Source: Algihabitans sp965233705
GTDB taxonomy: Bacteria > Pseudomonadota > Alphaproteobacteria > Kiloniellales > DSM-21159
Direction: 5' to 3'
NCBI GenBank assembly: GCA_965233705.1
Contig: CBDDTF010000002.1
Coordinates: 310,001-374,000 of the forward strand
Length of the DNA stretch: 64,000 nt
This document shows, piece after piece, positions 25,558-34,664 of the stretch. The notes beneath the pieces were generated by a model. The model did not search any database. It was not told where the DNA came from and saw nothing but the letters and a program-made list of their open reading frames with translations. The position numbers were made by a program, and so were the translations under genes. Numbering within the stretch: the stretch's first letter is position 1; each line of letters begins with the position of its first letter.

Positions 25558-26555
25558 TAATCCAGCAGCGGACTGACGAAGCCGGGGGGCTTGACGGCCA
25601 GGACGCTGCCGTCAAGGGCGTTGAGCAGGTCCTCGGCGGTGTTGCCGATCAGCACGCCGGACAGACCGCCGCGCGACAGGGTGCCGAGCACCAGCGGCTC
25701 CGCGCCCAGGGCGGCGGCGGCCTGCGGCAGCACGCTGCGCGGCGGCCCGGCGACCAGCTCGCAGCGCAGCTCGAGCGGCGGCAGGCCGTCCGCCGCCAGC
25801 CAGCCGCGCGCCCGCGCCGCCAGGGCCTCCAGGCGGGCCTGGGCCTGGGCCTCGGCGGCCTGGCGCCGCCCGGCCGCCGCCGGCGTCGGCGGCCCGCTGG
25901 ACCAGCGCGCCACCTCCTCGGCCAAGGGGTCTTCCCAGGCGTGCAGCAGCCACAGGCACCGGTCGCCCGCCGCCGCCAGCCGGCCGGCGGTGCTGAGCAG
26001 GCGGCGGTTGAGGCCATCCTCCGGATCCGCCTCCCGGTCGCCGCCAGAGCCCGGCTCGCCCCTGCTCAGGTCGCCCCTGCTCAGGTCATCCGCGCCCAGA
26101 TCCACGGCGGCCACCACCGCCTCGCCCGCCGCCGCCTCGGCGGCGCGCGGCCGCAGCAGCCACAGCGGGCAGGGGCATTTGCGCAGCAGGTGCTGGTCGA
26201 CGCTGGCGAACAGCGGCACGGCCGGCCGCGGCGAGGGGTCGGCCGCCTTGATCACCAGGTCGGCCGCCAGCCGGCCCGCCGCGCGCACGATCTCCAGGTA
26301 ACGCCGGCCGCAGGCCAGGGCGCTGTCCACCCGCGCGCCCCGCTCGGCCGCCTCGCGCGCCACCGTGCCGGCCAGGGCCTGCAGCCCCGCCCGCCGGCTC
26401 GCCACGACCTCCGGCACCGCGGCCTCCTCGGGCGCCAGGGCGGCCAGCAGATGCAGCCGGCCGCCCGGCGCCAGCAGGGGCAGAGCCCGCGCCACCAGGG
26501 CGCGATCGGCCGCCGTGCCGGCGCAGACCAGCAGGATCGTCGCGAAACCAGTCAT
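25557..26555 (-). CDS. Tandem universal stress protein
   Basis: 332 residues with two Usp domains, about 1-140 and 150-328, the second holding the ATP-binding signature GTLSRGGLSGVLIGNTAED near the C-terminus. The first domain is degenerate in that motif (SVDQHLLRKCPCPLWLL). Layout resembles UspE. Its ATG overlaps the antiporter stop by four bases (ATGA), so it is the second gene of an antiporter-Usp operon and may modulate that transporter. The stop codon TAG at 25559-25557 is half contributed by the inserted IS end. Confidence 0.85.
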   Translation of the reverse strand: MTGFATILLVCAGTAADRALVARALPLLAPGGRLHLLAALAPEEAAVPEVVASRRAGLQALAGTVAREAAERGARVDSALACGRRYLEIVRAAGRLAADLVIKAADPSPRPAVPLFASVDQHLLRKCPCPLWLLRPRAAEAAAGEAVVAAVDLGADDLSRGDLSRGEPGSGGDREADPEDGLNRRLLSTAGRLAAAGDRCLWLLHAWEDPLAEEVARWSSGPPTPAAAGRRQAAEAQAQARLEALAARARGWLAADGLPPLELRCELVAGPPRSVLPQAAAALGAEPLVLGTLSRGGLSGVLIGNTAEDLLNALDGSVLAVKPPGFVSPLLD

Positions 26556-28321
26556 TCGGCCAGGGCCTCCTGTCCGCCGGGTTCGGGAAGCGGGCGGTCG
26601 GGGCGCGGCGGCGGCGCCCGGCCCAGCAGCAGGTCGACGGCCTGGTCGGCGGCGTCGCGGAAGGGCAGCAGCACCAGATCGGCCCCGGCTGCGCTCAGGC
26701 GCGCCACCTCCGCCTCGCGGTGGGCGGTCACCGCCACCTTGCCCTGGTAGCCGGCCTCGCGCAGCGCCGCCATCAGCGTCAGGCGGGGGTCGGTGTGGGT
26801 CAAGCCGGTCTCATGCTCCGGCACCGCCGAGATCACCCAGCGCACCCCGGCCAGCGGCAGGTGCCCCACCAGCTCGGGATCGCCCGCGTCGCCGTAGCGC
26901 GCCGCCAGCCCGGTCCGCTGCCAATAGCGCACCGTGGCCGGGTTGAAGTCGATGCCCAGCACCCGCCGGCCGGCCGACTCCAGCCCGCAGGCGATCTGTC
27001 CGCCAAAGCGGCCAAGCCCGAACACCAGCACCTCGCTGCCGGTCTCGCGGGCGGCGGCCGCCTCCACCGCCGCCTCGCGGAACGGCCGGCGCCGCTCGAA
27101 GGGGCCGAGCAGCGGCTCGAAGAGGGCGTAGAGGCGCTGGGAATAGGTGATCATGTAGGTGGACAGGGAGATGGTGATCAGGCCGACCAGGGTGACCAGG
27201 CCCAGGGCCTCGGGGCTGACATGGCCCAGGTCGACGCCGACGGCGACGAAGATCAGGGAGAACTCGCTGATCTGGGCCACCGTCAGCCCGGCCAGGAAGC
27301 CGGTGCGCTTGCGGTAGCCCATGGCGCCCATGATGACCAGCACGATCAGCGGGTTGCCGATCAGCACGAAGAGCGCCAGCACCAGCGCCGGTCCCAGGCT
27401 CTGGCCCAGCAGGCCGAGGTCGAGGCCGGCGCCCAGCGCGACGAAGAAGAACAGCAGCAGGAAGTCGCGCAGGGAGGCCAGGCGCGCCGCGATGGCCTCG
27501 CGGAAGGGGGTCGAGGCCAGGCTGACGCCGGCCAGCAGGCCGCCCAGCTCCTTGCCGAAGCCCAGATAGTGGCTGACCGCCGCCAGCAGCGCCGCCCAGC
27601 CGATGGCGAAGCAGACCAGCAGCTCCGGCGCGCGCGCCAGGCGGGCGACCAGCGGGTTGGCCAGGACCAGGATGAAGAGGGCGACCGCCGCCAGCAGCCC
27701 GACGCCCGAGACCAGCACCAGCGCGATCTCGCCCAGCCCGCCCAGCGCGCCGCCAGCCGCCTCGTCCCCCTGCGCGCCGCCGCCGGCGGCGGCGCCGATG
27801 CCGGCGGCGGACAGCGCAATCATCGCCAGCACCACCACCAAGTCCTGCACGATCAGGAAGCCCAGCGCGATGCGGCCGTGCAGCGCGTCGATCTCCTTCT
27901 TGTCGGAGAGCAGCTTCACGATGATGATCGTCGAGGAAAAGGTCAGCGCCACGGCGACGTAGAAGCTGGTGGTCGCGTCCAGCCCCAGGCCGAGGCCGAG
28001 CAGGAAACCGATCGCCGAGGTGAAGAGCACCTGGCCCAGGCCGGTGGTCAGCGCCACCGGCCCCAGACTGCGCACCAGCTTGAGGTCGAGCTTGAGTCCG
28101 ACCAGGAACAGCAGCACCGCGATGCCCAACTCGGCCAGCAGGTCGATCTGCCGGTCGGAGCGGGCGATGTCGAGGCCGCTGGGGCCGACCAGGATGCCCA
28201 CGGCGATGAAGCTGACGATCAGCGGCTGACGCGCCGTCAGACCGACAAAGCCGACGGTCGCCGCGATGACCAGGATCGCGGCGATCTCGTAGAAGAGATA
28301 GCCCGTGATGACCTCGTCCAT
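26552..28321 (-). CDS. CPA2-family cation:proton antiporter with RCK domain
   Basis: 589 residues. About 12-13 membrane segments form a Na/H-exchanger domain (about 10-395) with GILVGPSGL, the unwound-helix region ALTFSSTIIIVKLLSDK and GFLIVQDLVVV, as in KefB/KefC. A cytosolic TrkA-N (RCK) domain follows (about 430-560: VLVFGLGRFGGQIA, LGIDFNPATV, GDAGDPELV), which binds nucleotide and gates transport. The likely role is K+ (or Na+) efflux in exchange for protons. It lacks a KefF/KefG partner gene; the coupled partner is the universal stress protein. Confidence 0.92.
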   Translation of the reverse strand: MDEVITGYLFYEIAAILVIAATVGFVGLTARQPLIVSFIAVGILVGPSGLDIARSDRQIDLLAELGIAVLLFLVGLKLDLKLVRSLGPVALTTGLGQVLFTSAIGFLLGLGLGLDATTSFYVAVALTFSSTIIIVKLLSDKKEIDALHGRIALGFLIVQDLVVVLAMIALSAAGIGAAAGGGAQGDEAAGGALGGLGEIALVLVSGVGLLAAVALFILVLANPLVARLARAPELLVCFAIGWAALLAAVSHYLGFGKELGGLLAGVSLASTPFREAIAARLASLRDFLLLFFFVALGAGLDLGLLGQSLGPALVLALFVLIGNPLIVLVIMGAMGYRKRTGFLAGLTVAQISEFSLIFVAVGVDLGHVSPEALGLVTLVGLITISLSTYMITYSQRLYALFEPLLGPFERRRPFREAAVEAAAARETGSEVLVFGLGRFGGQIACGLESAGRRVLGIDFNPATVRYWQRTGLAARYGDAGDPELVGHLPLAGVRWVISAVPEHETGLTHTDPRLTLMAALREAGYQGKVAVTAHREAEVARLSAAGADLVLLPFRDAADQAVDLLLGRAPPPRPDRPLPEPGGQEALAE

Positions 28322-28524
28322 CGCGGGCGCTCAGGCGGACGCGGGGCTTTCAGCACTCATGCCGCGAGAATAAACCACCGCGCGCGAAATGCGCTTTGCG
28401 GCAAATCAACACGGTCCATGCGCAATTATACCCAAAGCCCGACTCGGGCACGCTGGCTCGGGCGGAGCGGCTTGCGCGGAGCGGCCCGGATCAACCGGGC
28501 CGCCGCGGCCAGAGCCGCAGATTG
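28322..28524. other. Upstream region of the antiporter operon, no gene seen
   Basis: 203 bases between the antiporter start and the palindromic element. It is less GC-rich near 28370-28435 (for example CAATTATACC), which would suit a promoter for the antiporter on the minus strand, but no convincing -35/-10 pair is visible. No open frame with homology. Confidence 0.4.
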
Positions 28525-28799
28525 AGAGCAGATTGTGAGCGTTTGGACCCACAGCATGGGTCCGCCGATCACAAGAAACCTGCTCCACACCAAAGAGTTA
28601 GAGTGATTTTTCGCAACCGGCGGACGCGCTGACGCGCGTCCAAACGGTCGCAAATCACTCTAGAGCCGATGCCGATCTGAAGGCCTCGCGACGCGCTCCC
28701 TTCAGGTCGGCTGACTCTGCTCTAACAGATTAAAGGGAGAGCGATGCTGTCCGACCTGGCGACGCGCCAGGGCGCACCACTCAGGTCGGCATCGCTCTA
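28525..28799. repeat. Mosaic palindromic intergenic element, copy B (largest)
   Basis: Four adjoining palindromic modules. (2) AGAGCAGATT 28525-28534, inner GGACCCA/TGGGTCC 28545-28563, AACCTGCTCC 28577-28586. (1) TTAGAGTGATTT..CGCAACCG from 28598 pairing with CGGTCGCAAATCACTCTAG to 28663, inner GGACGCG/CGCGTCC. (3) GCCGATCTGAAGG 28671-28683 with CCTTCAGGTCGGC 28699-28711, followed by tail TCTGCTCTAACAGATTAAAG 28716-28735. (4) AGAGCGATGC 28738-28747 and CCGACCTG pairing with CAGGTCGG and GCATCGCTCT 28782-28798. The last arm contains the hslU TAG stop (28799-28797). It could serve as a terminator for hslU. Confidence 0.85.
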
Positions 28800-30173
28800 C
28801 AGGATGAACTTGCTGAGGTCGGCGTTCTGGGCCAGCACGCCGACGCGCTCGCGCACCTGTTCGGCGGTCACGGTCACGGTCTCGCCAGTGCGGTCGGTGG
28901 CGGTGAAGGAGAGCTCCTCGAGTAGCTTTTCCATCACGGTCTGCAGCCGGCGCGCGCCGATATTCTCGACCGAGGCGTTGATCTCGGCGGCCAGGTCGGC
29001 CAGGGCGTCGATCGCCGCCTCCTCGAAGGCCAGGGTGACCCCCTCGGTGGCCATCAGCGCCTCGTACTGGCGGATCAGCGAGTTCTCCGGCTCGGTCAGG
29101 ATGCGCTTGAAGTCGTCGCGGGTCAGCGCCTGCAGCTCGACCCGGATCGGCAGGCGGCCCTGCAGCTCGGGCAGCATGTCGCTGGGCTTGGCGATGTGGA
29201 AGGCGCCGGAGGCGACGAAGAGGATGTGGTCGGTCTGCACCTGGCCGTGCTTGGTCGCCACGGTGGTCCCCTCGATCAGCGGCAGCAGGTCGCGCTGCAC
29301 GCCCTCGCGGCTGACGTCGGCGCCACCGCGGCTGTCGCTGCGCGCGGTGATCTTGTCGATCTCGTCGAGGAAGACGATGCCGTTGTTCTCGACGGCGCGG
29401 ATCGCCTCCTCGGTCACCCGCTCCTGGTCGATCAGCTTGTCGGACTCCTCGGCCATCAACGGCTCGTAGGCCTCGGAGACCTTCAGGCGCTTGGTCTGGG
29501 TGCGCCCGCCGAAGGCCTTCCCGAAGATGTCGCCCAGGTTGATCATGCCCATCTGGGCGCCGGGCATGCCGGGGATGTCCATGGTCGGGAGCTGCATGCC
29601 GCCGGTGTCCTGAAGCTGCAGCTCCACCTCGGCGTCGCCCAGCTCGCCGTCGCGCAGCCGGCGGCGGAAGGACTCGCGGGTCTCGGGCCGCGCGTTGGGC
29701 CCGGCCAGGGAGTCGATGATGCGGTTCTCGGCGTTCAGCTCGGCTTTGGCGGTGACCTCGCGGCGCAGCCGCGCGCGGGTCATGTGGATGGCGATCTCGA
29801 CCAGATCGCGCACGATCGACTCCACGTCGCGGCCGACGTAGCCGACCTCGGTGAACTTGGTCGCCTCGACCTTCAGGAAGGGCGCCTGGGCCAGCTTGGC
29901 CAGGCGGCGCGCGATCTCGGTCTTGCCGACGCCGGTCGGGCCGATCATCAGGATGTTCTTCGGCAGCACTTCCTCGCGCAGGTCGTCGGGGAGCTGCTGA
30001 CGGCGCCAGCGGTTGCGCAGGGCGATGGCGACCGCGCGCTTGGCCTCGCGCTGGCCGACGATGTAGCGGTCCAGCTCGCTGACGATCTCGCGCGGGCTAA
30101 AGGCGGCGGCGGTGCTGCCGGGATCGGCGGCGACGCCGGGGGCCTCAGAGGCTTTCGAGGGTGATGCTGTCAT
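28797..30173 (-). CDS. hslU: HslU, ATPase subunit of the HslVU protease
   Basis: 458 residues from ATG 30173 (overlapping hslV by 29 bases); a TTG at 30200 is in frame but poor. The AAA+ module has IVGQREAKRAVAIALRNRWRR, Walker A GPTGVGKTEIARRLA and Walker B GIVFLDEIDKI, with the I-domain in between. The GYVG pore loop is present (TEVGYVGRDVESIVRDL). The C-terminus ADLSKFIL is the conserved tail that docks into HslV and switches on the peptidase. The stop codon falls inside palindromic element copy B. Confidence 0.97.
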   Translation of the reverse strand: MTASPSKASEAPGVAADPGSTAAAFSPREIVSELDRYIVGQREAKRAVAIALRNRWRRQQLPDDLREEVLPKNILMIGPTGVGKTEIARRLAKLAQAPFLKVEATKFTEVGYVGRDVESIVRDLVEIAIHMTRARLRREVTAKAELNAENRIIDSLAGPNARPETRESFRRRLRDGELGDAEVELQLQDTGGMQLPTMDIPGMPGAQMGMINLGDIFGKAFGGRTQTKRLKVSEAYEPLMAEESDKLIDQERVTEEAIRAVENNGIVFLDEIDKITARSDSRGGADVSREGVQRDLLPLIEGTTVATKHGQVQTDHILFVASGAFHIAKPSDMLPELQGRLPIRVELQALTRDDFKRILTEPENSLIRQYEALMATEGVTLAFEEAAIDALADLAAEINASVENIGARRLQTVMEKLLEELSFTATDRTGETVTVTAEQVRERVGVLAQNADLSKFIL

Positions 30174-30735
30174 TGGTGTAGATGCAGATGTCCGCGGCAA
30201 TCTTCATGGCGCGCCGGGCGATCGCCTCGGCGTCCATATCGTCTCGGTCGATCAGGGCCCGGGCGGCGGCCAGGGCGTAGGTCCCGCCGGAGCCGATGCC
30301 GACCAGCCCGTCCTCCGGCTCCAGCACGTCGCCGTTGCCGGTCAGCACCAGGGTGGTCTCGGTATCGGCCACCGCCATCATGGCCTCCAGCCGGCGCAGG
30401 TAGCGGTCGGTGCGCCAGTCCTTGGCCAGCTCGACGCAGGCGCGGGCGAGCTGGCCGGGATAGGACTCCAGCTTGGCCTCCAGCCGCTCGAACAGCGTGA
30501 AGGCGTCGGCCGTCGCCCCGGCGAAGCCGGCGATCACGTCGGCCGCCGCCTCGCCCTTGGCCGCGCCCTTGCCGTGCAGGCGGCGCACCTTGCGGGCGTT
30601 GGACTTCATCACGGTGTGGCCGAAGGAGACCTGTCCGTCGCCGGCGAGCACGACGCGCCCGCCCTTGCGCACGGAGAGGATCGTGGTGCCGTGCCAGGGC
30701 CCGGCCCCCGAGGACGCAGGAGAAGTGTCTGACAT
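30145..30735 (-). CDS. hslV: HslV, peptidase subunit of the HslVU protease
   Basis: 196 residues. Proteasome-beta-like fold; the N-terminal nucleophile is the Thr of TTILSVRKGGRVVLAGDGQVS, here preceded by a 16-residue leader (MSDTSPASSGAGPWHG) that must be removed. Further signatures: GHTVMKSNARKVRRL, FAGATADAFTLFERLE and GIGSGGTYALAAARAL. Forms double hexamers capped by HslU. It precedes hslU in one operon and is divergent from hisB, a gene order common in alphaproteobacteria. Confidence 0.97.
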   Translation of the reverse strand: MSDTSPASSGAGPWHGTTILSVRKGGRVVLAGDGQVSFGHTVMKSNARKVRRLHGKGAAKGEAAADVIAGFAGATADAFTLFERLEAKLESYPGQLARACVELAKDWRTDRYLRRLEAMMAVADTETTLVLTGNGDVLEPEDGLVGIGSGGTYALAAARALIDRDDMDAEAIARRAMKIAADICIYTNDSITLESL

Positions 30736-30945
30736 GCCGCAGAGATGGCGGCACCGGCGGGTGGGGTCAAGGAGAGACTGGCCGCCGCGTGACAGGCCGG
30801 GCCGATCCGGGTGGCGGCCGGGGCGGCCAAGGGCGCGGCGGGCGGCTCACCCCCTGGCATTGCGTCGGGCGGGCTGCTACATAGCCGGCTTTCGGGCCAG
30901 GGCTGGGCCCAGCGCGGCCGCCGGGCGCCTGCGCGGGACTGCACC

Positions 30946-30992
30946 GGCCCAGAGACCCGGCCCAGAGACCCGGCCCAGAGACTCGGCCCAGA
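30946..30992. repeat. 13-base tandem repeat x3.6 upstream of hisB
   Basis: GGCCCAGAGACCC at 30946-30958 and 30959-30971, GGCCCAGAGACTC at 30972-30984, and a partial GGCCCAGA at 30985-30992, ending five bases before the hisB ribosome site. It lies in the 278-base hslV/hisB divergent gap, where no other clear element is seen. Confidence 0.9.
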
Positions 30993-31013
30993 ATCTTGGA
31001 AGGACGCCCGACG

Positions 31014-31601
31014 ATGCGCCGCGCCCAGGTGGACCGCTCGACCAGCGAGACCAGGATTTCCGCCGCCGTGAACCTCGACGGCACCGGAATCTACAACGTC
31101 TCGACCGGCCTCGGCTTTCTCGATCACATGATCGAGCAGCTCTCGCGCCACAGCCTGATCGACATCGAGCTGTCGGTGGAGGGCGACCTGCACATCGACG
31201 GCCACCACACCACCGAGGACTCCGGCATCGCGCTGGGCCAGGCCGTGGCGCGCGCCCTGGGCGAGCGCACCGGCATCACCCGCTACGCCGACGCGCTGAT
31301 CCCGATGGACGAGACCCTGACCCGGGTGGCGCTGGACATCTCCAACCGCCCCTACTTGATCTGGAAGGTGGAGTTCACGCGCGACAAGCTCGGCGAGATG
31401 GACACCGAGCTGTTCCGCGAGTGGTTCCAGGCCTTCGCCTTCAACGCCGGGCTGACCCTGCACGTCGAGACGCTCTACGGCCTCAACAACCACCACATCG
31501 TGGAGTCCTGCTACAAGGGCCTGGCGCGGGCGCTGCGCAAGGCGCTCGAGATCGACCCGCGCAAGGCCGACCAGGTGCCCTCGACCAAGGGCACGCTCTG
31601 A
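31014..31601 (+). CDS. hisB: Imidazoleglycerol-phosphate dehydratase
   Basis: 195 residues, the single-function form. Start ATG 31014 behind GGAAGGA. The duplicated metal-binding motifs are HHTTEDSGIALGQA and NNHHIVESCYKGLARAL, which hold the two Mn ions that drive dehydration of imidazole-glycerol phosphate to imidazole-acetol phosphate in histidine synthesis. First gene of the local his cluster; a tandem repeat array lies immediately upstream. Confidence 0.96.
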   Translation: MRRAQVDRSTSETRISAAVNLDGTGIYNVSTGLGFLDHMIEQLSRHSLIDIELSVEGDLHIDGHHTTEDSGIALGQAVARALGERTGITRYADALIPMDETLTRVALDISNRPYLIWKVEFTRDKLGEMDTELFREWFQAFAFNAGLTLHVETLYGLNNHHIVESCYKGLARALRKALEIDPRKADQVPSTKGTL

Positions 31602-31764
31602 CCGGCGGCAAGGTCCGGCGTCCTCCCCGCGGGTCCGCGGGCCCGCGAAAACCACAACCCTCTCTTGCATAAACCTCAAGGCGGGGTAGCATGACGCCGA
31701 GGGCGACGGCTGCGGCCGCGCACGGGGCCGGCAAGGGAGAAGGCCGGCGAGGGAGAAGGCCGGC

Positions 31765-34611
31765 ATGCTTCTTGCCGAGGCCATGGAAGAGGGGTTCGGG
31801 CGACTGCTGCCGGCCGAGGCCGCCTGGCTCGAGGGCGTGGAGGCCGGCACCGGACTCGACGGCCTGGACGGCGAAACCGACCGGCGCATTCGCGTTCGGC
31901 TGATCGCCGCGCTGTGCCGCGATCAGGCGCTCGCCGCCCGCGTCGGGCCCGGCGGCATCAACCTGCAAGAAATCGATCTTGTCGAGGGCCACCTGGACCT
32001 CAGCGACCTCACCCTGGCCTGGCCGCTGCGGCTGCAGCACTGCCGTATCCGTCTGGACGGCGCGCAAGCCGGTGACCTGCTGCTCAAACACCTGCGCGCG
32101 CCGCGGATCGACATCTCCCACCTTGCCTGCCGCCACGCGAGCCTCGTGGGCGCCCGGCTGGGCGGCGACCTGATCGCCGTCGGCGCCACCTTCGATCGGG
32201 GGCTGCACCTCTGCGACGCCCGGATCGAGGGCGACCTCGACCTGCGCCGGAGCCGCATCGGGCCGATCGCCCCGAAGATCGGGGAGGAGCACGACGAGAG
32301 CAACGGCGAGCGCAGCCATGACTACACCAGCCGCGACCGCGCCATCATGGCCGACCGCGTGCAGGTCTTCGGCCGGGCGATCCTGAACGCGGCCGAGGTG
32401 ACCGGCGGCATCTACCTGCGCAACGCCCGGATCGCCGGCGTCGGCCTGCTCAAGCAGTTGACGCTGGTCGCGCCGAGGGGACCGGCGGCGAGCTGGGAAG
32501 GCTCGCGCTGGGAGGCCGGGCTGCACCTGGAAAGCAGCAAGATTCGCGGCGGCGTGGACCTCTCGGATGCCACCGTCAGCTCCAACCTGTCCTTGATGGC
32601 CTCGCTGCAGCCGCCCGAAGCCGAGGCCGCGGGAGACATCTCCTTCACCGCGCTCGGCCTGGAGGTCGACGGGGATCTCTACGGCGAAGGGCTGCGCAGC
32701 GCGGCGCCGCTGAAGCTGCTGGGCGCCCGGATCACCGGCGACCTGCATCTGATGGACAGCCACATCGGCAGCGGCCAGGCCAAGACCCCGAACGATCAGC
32801 CCACGGCGCTCGACTTCACCGGCGCCTTCATCGGCGGGACCCTCAGCCTGGACGGCGCCATGCGGGTCGAGGGAGCGACGTCGCTGCAGACCGCCCGGAT
32901 CGGAGGCCGGCTGCTGGTCGAGGGGCACTACGCCGCCGAGCGACTGGCGCTGATCGCCGACGGCCTGTCGGTCAAGGGCTTCGCCCGCTTCGGCGAGGCG
33001 CAGATCCACGACGGCGCGGACGAGGAGGCGCCGCGCCCGGACGCCGAGGAGGAGGTAAAGGACGGGGCACAGGAAGAAGCCGAAAAGGCGCGCGCCAAGG
33101 GCCCGGCCGCGCCGGCCTGGACGCCGAAGCTGAGCGTGCGCGGCGGGCTGAAGCTGGAGAACGCGCGCATCGGCGGCCTGCTGTCCTTCGCGGACTTCCG
33201 GCTCGAGCCGGGCACGAAGCCGGGCTTTCGCGTCGGCGCCGCCGGGCGCGCCAGCGACTTCGTCGTGCTCAGCCTGAAGGGCGCGGAGATCGGCAGCGAC
33301 CTCTACTTCCGCGGCCCGGCCCGGGTGGAGGGCACGATCTGGCTGCTGGGCACCCGGATCGAGCAGGACCTGGAAATCTCCGGCCTGCTGCTGCAACGCT
33401 CGCCGCTGGCCGAGGAGACCGACAAGCACCACCACGTGGTCTTCAACGCCAGCCGGGCCGAGGTGAAGGGCGAGTTCCGCTGGTTCCGTGGCCGCCTGCC
33501 ACACGGTTTCGAGGACAGCTTCTGGTGCACGCAAGGCGCCGTGCGGCTGTCGCGCATGACGACGGCGCGCCTGCGCGACGACTTCCAGACCTGGCCGGTC
33601 GAGCCCTACCCGATCCACCTCGACGGCTTCGCCTACGGCACGATCCACACCGACCGGAACGCGCGGGCCCGGGAGAGGCTGGGCTGGCGCGCGCGCTGGG
33701 CCGTGGTCTGGTCGCTGTGGCGTGGCCGGAGGCCACCGGCCGTCAAGGTGGGGCGGCAGCGCCGCGCCCTGGCGGCGGAGGAGTGGCCGCGGCTGCACCG
33801 GCAGGCCAAGCACCGCTACCGCCTGCCCGGCCTGCGCAGCCTGGTCAACGGCCTGAAGTACGGCTTCGGCGTGGGGACGATCAGCCTGCTGCCGCAGTCG
33901 CGCCTGCTCTGGCTGGAGCGGCAGTTCCGCACCGGCCACGGCCGCCGGCGGGATCTGGATCGCGGCACCGACCGGCTGAATTTCCAGCCCTTCGACCAGC
34001 TCGAGCGCGTGTTCCGCCGCATGGGCCTGGAGAACGACGCCCGCACCGTGGCGATCCGCAAGCAGGTGCGCATCACCCGGATGTACCGCGACCGCCCGGT
34101 CGCTAGGTGGTGGCGCTTCTTCGCCGGCGTCACCGTGCGCTACGGGTACCAGCCCTTTCGCGCCGTGCTGCTTCTGATCCTGCTGCTGGCCGGCAGCACC
34201 GCGGTGTTCAACGACGCCTATCACAACGACGCGGTCTACCCGACCCTGGCGAAGTTCCAGATGCACACCCGCGACGACGGCCCGCCCGGCCTGGCCGACA
34301 CGCTGCTGTGGTCGGGTGCCCAGTCGGTGGCCGACCCGGCCATGCTGAGCGGCAAGGTGATGCCGCCGACCTATCCGCGCTTCGACCCGCTGGTCTTCGC
34401 GGTCGACACGGTGATCTCCCCGATCAGCCTGGGGCAGCAGGACTTCTGGTACCTGCGCAGCGACGAGGTGGGGGTGTACGAGGCCTGCGCCTTCTGGTCG
34501 CTCGATTGCACCAGCGTCTACCGCGCCTATTTCTATCTGCACGTTCTGCTGGGTCACCTCCTGGTGATCCTGATCGCCCTGTCGCCCACCTCGCTCCTGC
34601 GGCTGGACTGA
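31765..34611 (+). CDS. Unknown 948-residue repeat-rich membrane protein
   Basis: Start ATG 31765 behind GGGAGAAGG. Residues about 60-640 are built from recurring 20-30-residue units of the type A-x-I-x-G-D-L-x-L-x-x-A-R-I (GGDLIAVGATFDRGLHLCDA, EGDLDLRRSRIG, TGGIYLRNARIAG, GGTLSLDGAMRVEG, GSDLYFRGPARVEG), suggesting a right-handed beta-solenoid similar in spirit to pentapeptide-repeat proteins. A charged, probably disordered insertion lies at about 418-450. Two membrane segments are near the C-terminus (about 798-817 and 923-943) with an intervening domain. I recognise no named family. It sits between hisB and hisH on the same strand. Confidence 0.75.
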   Translation: MLLAEAMEEGFGRLLPAEAAWLEGVEAGTGLDGLDGETDRRIRVRLIAALCRDQALAARVGPGGINLQEIDLVEGHLDLSDLTLAWPLRLQHCRIRLDGAQAGDLLLKHLRAPRIDISHLACRHASLVGARLGGDLIAVGATFDRGLHLCDARIEGDLDLRRSRIGPIAPKIGEEHDESNGERSHDYTSRDRAIMADRVQVFGRAILNAAEVTGGIYLRNARIAGVGLLKQLTLVAPRGPAASWEGSRWEAGLHLESSKIRGGVDLSDATVSSNLSLMASLQPPEAEAAGDISFTALGLEVDGDLYGEGLRSAAPLKLLGARITGDLHLMDSHIGSGQAKTPNDQPTALDFTGAFIGGTLSLDGAMRVEGATSLQTARIGGRLLVEGHYAAERLALIADGLSVKGFARFGEAQIHDGADEEAPRPDAEEEVKDGAQEEAEKARAKGPAAPAWTPKLSVRGGLKLENARIGGLLSFADFRLEPGTKPGFRVGAAGRASDFVVLSLKGAEIGSDLYFRGPARVEGTIWLLGTRIEQDLEISGLLLQRSPLAEETDKHHHVVFNASRAEVKGEFRWFRGRLPHGFEDSFWCTQGAVRLSRMTTARLRDDFQTWPVEPYPIHLDGFAYGTIHTDRNARARERLGWRARWAVVWSLWRGRRPPAVKVGRQRRALAAEEWPRLHRQAKHRYRLPGLRSLVNGLKYGFGVGTISLLPQSRLLWLERQFRTGHGRRRDLDRGTDRLNFQPFDQLERVFRRMGLENDARTVAIRKQVRITRMYRDRPVARWWRFFAGVTVRYGYQPFRAVLLLILLLAGSTAVFNDAYHNDAVYPTLAKFQMHTRDDGPPGLADTLLWSGAQSVADPAMLSGKVMPPTYPRFDPLVFAVDTVISPISLGQQDFWYLRSDEVGVYEACAFWSLDCTSVYRAYFYLHVLLGHLLVILIALSPTSLLRLD

Positions 34612-34664
34612 TCCGGGGATCTTCCCTGGACAGGCGCCGCCGTAGGCACTAATCAGCGCGCATC

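Noticed and set aside
30174..30200. TTG start at 30200 for hslU
   Set aside because: The extra residues (nine) are not conserved, TTG is poor, and ATG 30173 gives a normal N-terminus.
31483..34557. A 1024-codon open frame antisense to the large repeat protein
   Set aside because: Long antisense frames are expected in very GC-rich DNA; its product is Val/Ala/Gly/Gln/His-rich low complexity with no domain, while the plus strand has good repeats and membrane segments.
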